A DNA stretch of 64,000 nucleotides from Chitinophaga hostae (GTDB lineage Bacteria > Bacteroidota > Bacteroidia > Chitinophagales > Chitinophagaceae): assembly GCF_018224885.1 (NCBI RefSeq), contig NZ_JAGTXB010000010.1:124001-188000 (forward strand). The letters run 5' to 3'. Both the position numbers and the translations under genes were made by a program. Each line of letters opens with the position of its first letter. Position 1 is the first letter of the stretch. Below, one piece after another: positions 25,105 through 32,944 of the stretch. The notes under the pieces are model-generated. The model saw only the letters and a list, made by a program, of their open reading frames with translations. It was not told where the DNA came from and did no database searches.

Positions 25105-25855
25105 AGGCAATATATTTCCTGAAAAGTGCATCCAGTTCCACTGTGTCATTTTTTACAGCGGGCAGTTCATCCGATAACCGTTTACACTCGTCCAGTTTAC
25201 CGGCTATCCATTGGTGGAGGATGGGTACCGGTGCAATGGTGGTATGTTCATCTGCATTCACTTTTACTTCCAATAGCTGATCGATCGCGGTTTGAATATC
25301 CGGCTCGGTGATCAGCGTACGGAGTGTGGCAAATTCCATCGGTGGTACGCCTTTACCGGCAAGGATCCACTGACAGGCCAGCATTGGCCGCAGCACATAG
25401 AAGTACTTCTTTATTTTCACCACTTCACCCTCCAGTTCATTGGCAAACGTGTTGTGTGCCATTGACAAATAGTGATGGCAGCCTGATCTGGGAGAAAAAT
25501 ACTTCTCCATTAATCCCGTCAACGTTTGCCGGAAATCTGTTTCTTCCTGGTAAACGATGGGCGATTGCAGCCATTCATACAATGGCGCATTGGATTTCAG
25601 GAACAGCTGCAGACCTTTGCGGATATCCCATCCGCTTACATCCAGCACTTCATCCACCGGCGGTTCAATTACATCCCGTTGTTCAATGATACTCAGATAA
25701 GTATCTTTATGACGGGCATAAATAAAGCGGATATCAAAGTCGCTGTCGATAGACGGAAAGCCCCAGGCGCGGCTGCCCGACTCACACGCGTATAATATCT
25801 TCACCTGGTGCGATTGCTCCAGTTCTTTTATTTTCTGTATGATTACGTCTTCCAT
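25094..25855 (-). CDS. Pol-beta-superfamily nucleotidyltransferase (RlaP/YcgL-like), first copy
   Basis: 253 residues. 'ESGSRAWGFPSIDSDFDIRF' gives Gly27-Ser28 and the metal dyad Asp39/Asp41 of a minimal nucleotidyltransferase; 'GWDIRKGLQLFLKSNAPLYE' and 'VLRPMLACQWI' match the RlaP (RNA-repair-associated Pol-beta) family as I remember it. The third acidic residue is not obvious. It starts 2 nt after the Hen1 stop. Clearly related to, but shorter and quite diverged from, the next gene, so probably not functionally redundant. Confidence 0.82.
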   Translation of the reverse strand: MEDVIIQKIKELEQSHQVKILYACESGSRAWGFPSIDSDFDIRFIYARHKDTYLSIIEQRDVIEPPVDEVLDVSGWDIRKGLQLFLKSNAPLYEWLQSPIVYQEETDFRQTLTGLMEKYFSPRSGCHHYLSMAHNTFANELEGEVVKIKKYFYVLRPMLACQWILAGKGVPPMEFATLRTLITEPDIQTAIDQLLEVKVNADEHTTIAPVPILHQWIAGKLDECKRLSDELPAVKNDTVELDALFRKYIAYDF

Positions 25856-25857
25856 AA

Positions 25858-27225
25858 TTATCTTTTAAAAATTGCCAGCTGGCCGGGACCACCCAGTATT
25901 TCATCTGTTTCTCCCAGAGGTCTGTAAGATACAATATAACCAAATTGTTCCGCTACCCGGTTACCCCAGTCCTCAAATTCGGCTCTTGTCCACTCGAAAC
26001 GATGATCACTGTGCCGGAAACTTCCGCTGCCGAGCGTTTCATATTTTACATTATATTCTGCATTTACTGTTGTTATCAGCACATGCCGGGGACGGGCATA
26101 TTCAAATACCACCTTTTCGAGCGCTGCCAAACGGGGCAGATCCAGGTGTTCTATTACTTCTACCAGCACACCGGCATCAAAGCCTGATAAACGTTTATCC
26201 CTGTACGTTAGAGAGCCTTGTACCAGCTGTATGCGCGCACGCTGCATTTCCGGCAGACGTTCTATTTTGAGTTTGTCGCTGGCGATTTCCAGCGAGTGAT
26301 AGCTCACATCCATGCCCAGTACCTTTTTGAAAACGGGCTTCTCCATCAACAGGCGGAGTAGCTTTCCTTCGCCACAACCCATATCAGCCACTGTCGACAC
26401 ATTCAGCTCCAACAGTATATCTCTGACGGTTTGCAGGCGGAGATCGTGCAACCGGACTTTCTCCTTTGGTTGTTTTTCCTCTGCCGGCAATATTTCATCC
26501 TTCATAATCATGCCCAATGCCTCTTTAGCTAGTGGCGCAATATTTCTCAGGTAGCGGCGGGTGATCAGTTCTTTGAGCGGATGCGTATCCAGCCAGCCCT
26601 GTCCTTTTTCCATGAGCTTCTCAATTTCATGGCCTCCCACGAAATAGTGTTTATCGTTATCACACACCGGGATCAGGATATACAACTGGCTCAGGATCGT
26701 TTTGAGTGGCAAAGTATGGCGCAGGGTCACATTAAAATAACGGCTCTGCCCCCATTCGGGGTATTGCTCATCCAACTGGTAAGATTGCACCTTTACTTCA
26801 TATCCCAAAGGTTCAAAGAACTGGCGCAGCAGCGGCTCTCCACCCTTCACTGGTAGTACTGCCAGGTTAATTTCAAACGGAATCGCTTCGTCTGTCAGAT
26901 GCGGTTTGTCTTTGCAACGTCCATTCATTGCAGAAGAATATGCCTGGGCAATCGCCGCACTCATAAAGGAAGATGCCACATATGGGCGGTCATTTACATA
27001 CTGCTCAAGGGCAAAATCACTCCCTGAACCGTTGCGGCGTACCAATCGCACGGGATCTATATCCAGCAACAACGCTGCAGTGCAGCTGTTATCTGTTGCT
27101 TCCGGATAAAAAATATGCGCACTGCCTGCGGTCAATTCAACTGTCTGTACTTTTGCGGGATGTTTATGCAGCAAATAGCCTAGGTCGGTGGCGGGGTAAC
27201 GTTTAGTCGTAATAGTTAATAACAT
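25858..27225 (-). CDS. hen1: 3'-terminal RNA ribose 2'-O-methyltransferase Hen1
   Basis: 455 residues. The N-terminal half (1-240) is the bacterial Hen1 ligase-activating domain. The C-terminal SAM methyltransferase has 'VADMGCGEGKLL' (279-290) and metal ligands Glu356, Glu359, His360 ('EVIEH') plus His408 in 'FRHSDHRFEW'. These parallel the Clostridium thermocellum quartet 366/369/370/418 at a constant offset of 10. The enzyme 2'-O-methylates the 3' end at a break before Pnkp ligates it, making the repaired junction resistant to the same ribotoxin. First gene of the operon. Confidence 0.95.
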   Translation of the reverse strand: MLLTITTKRYPATDLGYLLHKHPAKVQTVELTAGSAHIFYPEATDNSCTAALLLDIDPVRLVRRNGSGSDFALEQYVNDRPYVASSFMSAAIAQAYSSAMNGRCKDKPHLTDEAIPFEINLAVLPVKGGEPLLRQFFEPLGYEVKVQSYQLDEQYPEWGQSRYFNVTLRHTLPLKTILSQLYILIPVCDNDKHYFVGGHEIEKLMEKGQGWLDTHPLKELITRRYLRNIAPLAKEALGMIMKDEILPAEEKQPKEKVRLHDLRLQTVRDILLELNVSTVADMGCGEGKLLRLLMEKPVFKKVLGMDVSYHSLEIASDKLKIERLPEMQRARIQLVQGSLTYRDKRLSGFDAGVLVEVIEHLDLPRLAALEKVVFEYARPRHVLITTVNAEYNVKYETLGSGSFRHSDHRFEWTRAEFEDWGNRVAEQFGYIVSYRPLGETDEILGGPGQLAIFKR

Positions 27226-27273
27226 TGGTCAACTGTGCTCTTCACGGAAACACGCTTTTTATAGTTTATCAAC

Positions 27274-27305
27274 CGAAGATATTACTTTTTGATATATACC
27301 GCAAA
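27274..27305 (-). promoter_or_regulatory. Candidate promoter of the hen1-pnkp operon
   Basis: Minus strand: TTTG (27302-27305), 20-bp spacer, TATCTTCG (27274-27281), the latter one base off TAnnTTTG. Predicted leader about 43 nt. The -33 TTTG lies in the centre of a dyad (27294-27317). Confidence 0.4.
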
Positions 27306-27317
27306 TTTCCGGTATAT
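27294..27317. promoter_or_regulatory. Dyad overlapping the -33 region of the RNA-repair operon
   Basis: ATATACCG (27294-27301), 8-bp spacer, CGGTATAT (27310-27317): perfect 8-bp arms centred 80 nt upstream of the hen1 ATG. Its place over the putative -33 box fits a repressor operator. No regulator gene is adjacent. Confidence 0.5.
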
Positions 27318-27412
27318 GAAATTGTTAAGTCTGCAGCCCATGCCTGTAGCCCTTATAGATGACTTTCCGGTAATGCCCCCTGCTTCCTGGTAATTAATTC
27401 TATCGAAAATAT

Positions 27413-27442
27413 TTTGTTATTTAAATTAGTCTACTATATTTG
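27413..27442 (+). promoter_or_regulatory. Promoter of metY
   Basis: TTTG (27413-27416), 18-bp spacer, TATATTTG (27435-27442): both boxes match the Bacteroidota consensus exactly. Leader about 32 nt. Confidence 0.75.
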
Positions 27443-27448
27443 TAGACT
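27428..27448. promoter_or_regulatory. Dyad embedding the metY -7 box
   Basis: AGTCTAC (27428-27434), TATATTT, GTAGACT (27442-27448): perfect 7-bp arms around the -7 element, a position where a bound regulator would block RNA polymerase. Could be chance, but the placement is suggestive. Confidence 0.4.
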
Positions 27449-27478
27449 TTTATTTTCCACCCTTAAACCCTCCCGGCT

Positions 27479-28783
27479 ATGTCCGATAAACCATTACATT
27501 TCGACACACTACAGGTACACGCAGGTTATCAGCCAGAAGGCACCACACACGCAGCAGCCGTGCCTATCTACCAAACTACTTCCTATACTTTTGACAGTGC
27601 AGAACATGCTGCCGATCTTTTCCAGTTAAAGCAGTTCGGTAATATCTACACCCGTATCATGAATCCCACCACGGATGTATTTGAGAAAAGAGTGGCTGCG
27701 CTGGAAGGTGGTGTAGGCGCCCTGGCAGTGGCTTCCGGGCAGGCTGCCCAGTTTATTGCCCTGCACAACATACTGTTGCCGGGAGATAACTTTGTGACCT
27801 CCTCCTATCTCTATGGCGGCACCTTTAACCAGTTCAAGGTAAGCTTTAAGCGGATTGGTGTGGAGGCCCGTTTTGCCGATCTCGATAACCCGGAAACCTT
27901 CGAAGCACTGATCGATGAAAACACCAAAGCCATTTATGTGGAAACGATCGGCAACCCCGGGTTTGCCATTCCCGATTTTGAGAAGATCAGCGCCATCGCA
28001 AAAAAGCATGACCTCCCGCTGGTAGTGGATAATACTTTTGGGGCCGCGGGTTACCTGAGCCGTCCGCTCGAACACGGCGCCAACGTGGTAGTAGAAGCAG
28101 CCACCAAATGGATTGGCGGTCATGGTACCAGTATAGGCGGTATTATTGTAGATGGTGGGAACTACAACTGGGGGAATGGCAAGTTCAAACAATTCAGTGA
28201 ACCGGACGAAGCTTACCATGGCATGAAATTCTGGGAAGTATTTGGCGCGCATAGCCCCTTTGGCAATATCGCCTATATTATACGCGCCCGGGTAGCGGGC
28301 TTGCGCAGCTGGGGCCCCGCCCTTGCACCGCAAAATTCTTTCCTGTTCCTGCAGGGACTGGAAACATTATCACTTCGCGTTCAACGCACAGTAGATAATG
28401 CATTGGCACTGGCACAATGGCTGCAGCAACATCCACAGGTGGAATCTGTAAACTACCCGGGACTTCCTGGTAATAAATATCATGCACTCGCACAGAAATA
28501 CCTGCAAAATGGCTTTGGGGGCGTATTGAGCTTTAAGATCAAAGGCGGTAAGGAAGCCGCGGATAAACTCGTACAGTCGTTGAAGTTAATTTATCACCTG
28601 GCGAATGTAGGCGATTCCAAAACCCTCATCATTCATCCTGCCACCACTACACACCAGCAACTCAGTGAAGAAGAACAGCGAAAAGCCGGCGTAGCTCCCG
28701 GTGTACTGCGTATTTCGCTGGGAATAGAACATATTGATGATATTAAGAATGACCTGGAGCAGGGATTTGCATCAAGCTATTAG
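27479..28783 (+). CDS. metY: O-acetylhomoserine sulfhydrylase
   Basis: 434-residue PLP enzyme of the Cys/Met-metabolism family. Starts 'FDTLQVHAGYQPEGTTHAA', contains 'YTRIMNPTTDVFEKRVAALE', 'VVDNTFGAAGYLSRP', and the PLP-lysine motif 'EAATKWIGGHGTSIGG'. The length and the insertion after the PLP-lysine are those of MetY/O-acetylhomoserine aminocarboxypropyltransferase and not of MetB/MetC. It makes homocysteine (or cysteine) from O-acetylhomoserine and sulfide. Strong promoter upstream with an embedded dyad. Its TAG is the first three bases of palindrome A5. Confidence 0.94.
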   Translation: MSDKPLHFDTLQVHAGYQPEGTTHAAAVPIYQTTSYTFDSAEHAADLFQLKQFGNIYTRIMNPTTDVFEKRVAALEGGVGALAVASGQAAQFIALHNILLPGDNFVTSSYLYGGTFNQFKVSFKRIGVEARFADLDNPETFEALIDENTKAIYVETIGNPGFAIPDFEKISAIAKKHDLPLVVDNTFGAAGYLSRPLEHGANVVVEAATKWIGGHGTSIGGIIVDGGNYNWGNGKFKQFSEPDEAYHGMKFWEVFGAHSPFGNIAYIIRARVAGLRSWGPALAPQNSFLFLQGLETLSLRVQRTVDNALALAQWLQQHPQVESVNYPGLPGNKYHALAQKYLQNGFGGVLSFKIKGGKEAADKLVQSLKLIYHLANVGDSKTLIIHPATTTHQQLSEEEQRKAGVAPGVLRISLGIEHIDDIKNDLEQGFASSY

Positions 28784-28948
28784 CTTTTAGCTTTTAGCCG
28801 TTAGCTTTTAGTAAATGCAGCGAAGATTATAATGTAATTATCTTCGCTGCATTTGCTACATGATCTTCGCTGCATTGCATCCAGCTTTTAGCTACTACAT
28901 GATCTTCGCTGCATTTACTAAAAGCTAACGGCTAAAAGCTAAAAGCTA
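28781..28948. repeat. Type A palindrome, copy A5
   Basis: Perfect 47-bp arms 28781-28827 and 28902-28948. The first three bases are the metY stop TAG and the last three are the TAG stop of the convergent AsmA-like gene. The 74-nt centre carries two further copies of ATCTTCGCTGCAT (28840-28852 and 28863-28875), in addition to the one at the start of arm 2 (28902-28914), a sign of repeated copying. Units: TTTTAGC, TTTTAGC, CGTTAGC, TTTTAG. Confidence 0.93.
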
Positions 28949-31405
28949 TTCAGCATCTATATCCGCCGCACTCCCCTTCTCGCTGTCTCCTTTCCCCAGT
29001 TTGATCTTTACTTTTCCATCCTTTTCCGACACGGCACGAAGATGTATCACAATCCCTTTCCGGCGGCGTTTGCGTTTTTCTTCCCTATCGGTGATCGCAG
29101 AATCTTTTGCCGGATTACGCAATGGAATATCCAGGTTAATATTGGTGCCGCCATCAATACCATATACGCCGTTAACATCTATGTTAATGGCGCTGGACGC
29201 GATTTGCATGGGAGGAATCAGCACCTTGTTACCCTGCACCTGGAAAGTATTGGACAGGGTTTCAAACGTGATGCTATCGAGATGACGCTTACGGAATGCG
29301 AAATTGCCGATATCTGCTAAAGGCCCAAAGTTAATCAGGGCGCCATTTTTCAGGTTAAAGTTGACAGTACCATACAGTGAATTTTTTGCCAGTGACCCGT
29401 TATCCAGGATATTCCCTTTCAGGTTCACCTTAGCCGACACATTGCCTTTCAGGTTGTCGGATTTCAGAGAACTGAGTCCAAAGTTATTAAAGGCATAAAA
29501 GAGCTGACTGATATGTACATTATTCACGGTGGCATTCATCGTAAAATTATTATTATTACCCTGCTGGTGCATCAGGCCACCCAGTTGTATATTTCCGCCG
29601 GCATGCTGCAGCGCTATCTGTTTTAGCAGGATATCTTCATTAGTAAGTTCCATGGCAGCTTTTACATTCTGCGCTGTAAAACGCTGGTAAATGACTTTGT
29701 CCAGCAGTACCTGCATTTTTACATTACTGGAGGCCAGCACCACGTCAAGTTGCTGCGAAACGCGGCTCATTTTTGCTTTCTGCCGGCTTTTGGAAGGCTT
29801 TGCCTTTTGCCGCTGTCCCAGGAAACTTTTAAACTCATTAAGGTCTACGAGCTGGCTGCGTATATTCCAGGTTAATTCAATTTTTTCTGGTGTGGTAAAA
29901 TACAGGTTTAACAGGTTCTTAACCATGCCGTCCATTTGCAGGCTGCTCTTATCTGTTTGCACACGTATGTTTTCCAGCAGCAGGTCCTGCCCCGTAAAAC
30001 GCAGCGTGGCATTAGCATTATGGAAGGCCAGATTACGGGGCACATAAGCGAATGCTCCCTGTTGCACTTCTACTACGCCTTGCAGCGATGAAGGGGTTTT
30101 ATCATCCTGGAGTACAGGCCCGGTATAAAACAGGTCTGCATTAGCATTCCCCGATTTAAATTGCAAAGGAGCGTCTTCTCCGGCACTATTCAGGTTAGTA
30201 AGGGGAAAAGCGGAACGAAAATGCCCATGCAGCAAAGGCTGTTTCAGGTTTACGACCCGTATGGTATCTGCCTTTAACGGAATCCCTGCGAGTGTAGCGC
30301 TCAGCTGGAAAATATTAACAGCAGAATTTTCATCATTATGTCCATGTCCCGGTAATACTTCATTGTTAAACCTTCCCGTAAAATTACAATTGGTCCATTC
30401 GCCCATGGTACTTACCAGTACGTTATTGGTCGTTTTCCAGGTGATCAGCACTTTCGGAGTATCGCGATACTTCATATGTCCATCGAGATTCGCTTCGGCA
30501 TCAAGTGGTTTTGTAAGACTGATGCTACTCAGCTTGGTGCTGATATTGGGCGACAACCACGAAGCGGCATCTTTCAGCAATACCTGGTTGGCATTGATCT
30601 TCAGCTGGAAGGGCGGCGGCTTTTCACCAAAACCAAATTGCCCTGTAATCAGTACAGGATGGTTATCTATCCTGATTTCCTGCTGAGGTATCGTGAGTAT
30701 TTTTGTGTGTTTGTTGAAGATAACTGAAATATTCAGCTGCAGTTTTTTATCCTTTAAATAACTACCCTTATTGGTATTAAACGCGAAGCTCTTTGAAAGG
30801 ATATCCGACATCATGGTAAACTGAATACTGCTGTCGCCTGTATTTAGCTTACCATCCAGCTTTTGGATATCGAGGTTGAATAATTTAAACTTCTGCCGGT
30901 TGTCTATTACAAAATTGATATTCCGGAAGGTCAGCTGACTGACATTTGCATCCTTTGAGCCACCATTTTTCTTTTTCTCTGCAGACTTTCCCTGCAGTAC
31001 GTATGTGTTGGAATAACCCGAAGTATCTGTATACAGGTAAATCGAACCGTCCTGCAATGTTATTTCATTTACATCTACGTGTTTGCGTAACAGTGATGGT
31101 GTATTTACCCGTACAAAAATATAGTCAACGTCCATCAGGGCGTGATGGTGTTGTTGCCACAAACTATCCTGGAGCACTACTTTTTTTAAACCAATAGATA
31201 CGTTGGGAAAGCTTTTCAACAGTGAGGATTCCATGTCCGCAATAGTAATGGTGCCATTCAGCCGGTCATTGAGCTGACTGGTGATCTGCTTTAAAAAAGT
31301 GGCTTTATTGGCATGTATGTACCAGGTCATGCCCAGGAATAACAGCACCAGGAGTGCAACAAGAATACCGCCGGTAATAAGGATGATCCTGAGCCATTTT
31401 CGCAT
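28946..31405 (-). CDS. AsmA-family inner-membrane-anchored periplasmic protein
   Basis: 819 residues. One N-terminal membrane anchor ('IILITGGILVALLVLLFLGM'), then a long beta-rich periplasmic part beginning 'TSQLNDRLNGTITIADMESS' (AsmA N-terminal region) and an AsmA_2-like C-terminus ('FNLKNGALINFGPLADIGNF'). The tail is Lys/Arg/Glu-rich. AsmA-like proteins form lipid-conducting bridges to the outer membrane in Proteobacteria; a similar role here is inference. It starts 44 nt after the metal-transporter stop with no promoter box seen, so it may be read from the urease operon. Confidence 0.85.
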   Translation of the reverse strand: MRKWLRIILITGGILVALLVLLFLGMTWYIHANKATFLKQITSQLNDRLNGTITIADMESSLLKSFPNVSIGLKKVVLQDSLWQQHHHALMDVDYIFVRVNTPSLLRKHVDVNEITLQDGSIYLYTDTSGYSNTYVLQGKSAEKKKNGGSKDANVSQLTFRNINFVIDNRQKFKLFNLDIQKLDGKLNTGDSSIQFTMMSDILSKSFAFNTNKGSYLKDKKLQLNISVIFNKHTKILTIPQQEIRIDNHPVLITGQFGFGEKPPPFQLKINANQVLLKDAASWLSPNISTKLSSISLTKPLDAEANLDGHMKYRDTPKVLITWKTTNNVLVSTMGEWTNCNFTGRFNNEVLPGHGHNDENSAVNIFQLSATLAGIPLKADTIRVVNLKQPLLHGHFRSAFPLTNLNSAGEDAPLQFKSGNANADLFYTGPVLQDDKTPSSLQGVVEVQQGAFAYVPRNLAFHNANATLRFTGQDLLLENIRVQTDKSSLQMDGMVKNLLNLYFTTPEKIELTWNIRSQLVDLNEFKSFLGQRQKAKPSKSRQKAKMSRVSQQLDVVLASSNVKMQVLLDKVIYQRFTAQNVKAAMELTNEDILLKQIALQHAGGNIQLGGLMHQQGNNNNFTMNATVNNVHISQLFYAFNNFGLSSLKSDNLKGNVSAKVNLKGNILDNGSLAKNSLYGTVNFNLKNGALINFGPLADIGNFAFRKRHLDSITFETLSNTFQVQGNKVLIPPMQIASSAINIDVNGVYGIDGGTNINLDIPLRNPAKDSAITDREEKRKRRRKGIVIHLRAVSEKDGKVKIKLGKGDSEKGSAADIDAE

Positions 31406-31449
31406 GTGGTAAAGGTTTATTTGCTATAACAGATGAGGTCTTAAACAGT

Positions 31450-32154
31450 TCACCAACCCATAAAAACCATGCCTGCTCCACAAAGTGTTACTGCTGCACC
31501 GCTGATAGCTGCCATATATCTTTCTGTTGCCACAGGTTTCATTATTGAAAAACCGTAGTATCCCAATAGCACCATCACCACCATGGTAATAATGGTGAAC
31601 AAGGTAAAAGTCGTCACCAGCATAATGATACCAGGTATTGACTGTTGCGCTGCAGGATAAAAAAGTAAGGGTAAAAGCGGCTCTGATGGTCCCATTACAA
31701 AAATCACGAACAATATCCAGGGGGTTACACGGATACGTTTCTGTGGCGCCACATATGCATCATTATGACGATGCTGATACACATACATATCGCCGTCATC
31801 GTACACATCAAAATGTTTATGCGGCCGGTTCGCAATTGCCTTATACAATCCCCATATGAGGTAAAAAAGCCCCAATATCAGCAACGCCCATCCGGCGATA
31901 CCTCCGCGCACTTCGGTAATCGCGGTAAAGCGCGATAACTGCCAGCCCAATACTACACCGATCATACCAATGACCAGGGAACTCATAACATGTCCCAAAC
32001 CACAGAGGGCTGTCCAGCCGATAGTTTTAGCGATTGACCATTTGCGGGTGCGCGAAAAAACGATAAAGGGTACATAGTGATCCGGCCCCGATGCTGTATG
32101 CAGGCAGCTGATCGTAATTGCCGTAAACAATAAACTGTTATCGATGAATGACAT
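31450..32154 (-). CDS. NicO/UreH-type nickel (cobalt) transporter
   Basis: 234 residues, about six hydrophobic helices. The first helix holds 'HTASGPDHYVPF', the His-rich H...GPDH motif of UreH/NicO-type Ni2+ permeases, and the central loop is His-rich ('KHFDV', 'QHRHNDAY'). Placed 10 nt after ureD, so it is the last gene of the urease operon, supplying nickel for the active site. Exact subfamily (UreH versus HupE/UreJ) not settled. Confidence 0.8.
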   Translation of the reverse strand: MSFIDNSLLFTAITISCLHTASGPDHYVPFIVFSRTRKWSIAKTIGWTALCGLGHVMSSLVIGMIGVVLGWQLSRFTAITEVRGGIAGWALLILGLFYLIWGLYKAIANRPHKHFDVYDDGDMYVYQHRHNDAYVAPQKRIRVTPWILFVIFVMGPSEPLLPLLFYPAAQQSIPGIIMLVTTFTLFTIITMVVMVLLGYYGFSIMKPVATERYMAAISGAAVTLCGAGMVFMGW

Positions 32155-32164
32155 TTTCTTTGTT

Positions 32165-32944
32165 TTATGCAGATAAAAGCCTGGCCAGTTGCTGCTGGCA
32201 CTCGTATAGTTGTTCCCCGCTATGCCCCAGTAATCTTACCATGATACCATTTCCCCGGGTATGAGTTACCCCTGCCAGTATTCCCTGTTGTTCTTCCAGG
32301 TAACGGTGAAGCCTGTCCGCAGTTTCGTTTAAAGACACTTTTTCGTGGGTGTCAAAAAACAGGAAGGTGGCCTGGTGGGTATAGCCTTCCATCCACCCCA
32401 TTGCCTGGAAATCAGTGAAACCGGGCTGCATCAGCAGGTTATCCCGCAGTAATAATTGTCCGGCTGCATACACATGTGTAATGCTTTGCAATCTGGTAAA
32501 CCGGAAAACTTCCCCGTTTAGTTTGCGGCCGCAGGTTATAATTTCTCCCCATACCAGGCGGCAGTCTGCAGAGAGATGAATATTCGTATAGCCGGTATAG
32601 GTAGCTTTCTCATGCGGTACCATGGGATGCGGCAAAAAGGTAAAAGTGCTGCCGGGCTGTAAATGCACCGTCATTTCCTGTTTAGCTCCCGCAGTCATAT
32701 GAAACAGCCGCTGATAGGCCTGCGTCTGCAGGTGTAAGGCTGTTCCCGCCGCTACTGTTATATCCATCCGGTAGTGGTCTTTGTCCAGCATCCCCGGGGA
32801 TGAGCTCATCATCATAAGACGCAGCACCGGGTCGCTAGGTTCTTCCCGTACGTTGGCGATCTTAAAAGGGCGTGTACAATAGCATTCCTTCAGATAGGTA
32901 CCTGTTGCCCGTTTTCCCGTCAATATTTTCAGTTCACTAATCAT
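32165..32944 (-). CDS. ureD: Urease accessory protein UreD
   Basis: 259 residues. 'LKECYCTRPFKIANV' and 'SSSPGMLDKDHYRMDI' near the N-terminus and 'LPHPMVPHEKATY' in the middle are characteristic of UreD/UreH. It is the scaffold to which UreF and UreG dock on apo-urease for nickel insertion. Its ATG overlaps the ureG stop (ATGA), implying coupled translation. In this operon ureD is last of the accessory genes, not first as in Klebsiella. Confidence 0.9.
   Translation of the reverse strand: MISELKILTGKRATGTYLKECYCTRPFKIANVREEPSDPVLRLMMMSSSPGMLDKDHYRMDITVAAGTALHLQTQAYQRLFHMTAGAKQEMTVHLQPGSTFTFLPHPMVPHEKATYTGYTNIHLSADCRLVWGEIITCGRKLNGEVFRFTRLQSITHVYAAGQLLLRDNLLMQPGFTDFQAMGWMEGYTHQATFLFFDTHEKVSLNETADRLHRYLEEQQGILAGVTHTRGNGIMVRLLGHSGEQLYECQQQLARLLSA

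Noticed and set aside
24025..25855. The two nucleotidyltransferases as a MNT/HEPN toxin-antitoxin pair
   Set aside because: Neither protein has a HEPN Rx4-6H motif and both carry nucleotidyltransferase GS...DxD motifs. The overlap with Hen1/Pnkp fits RNA repair better.
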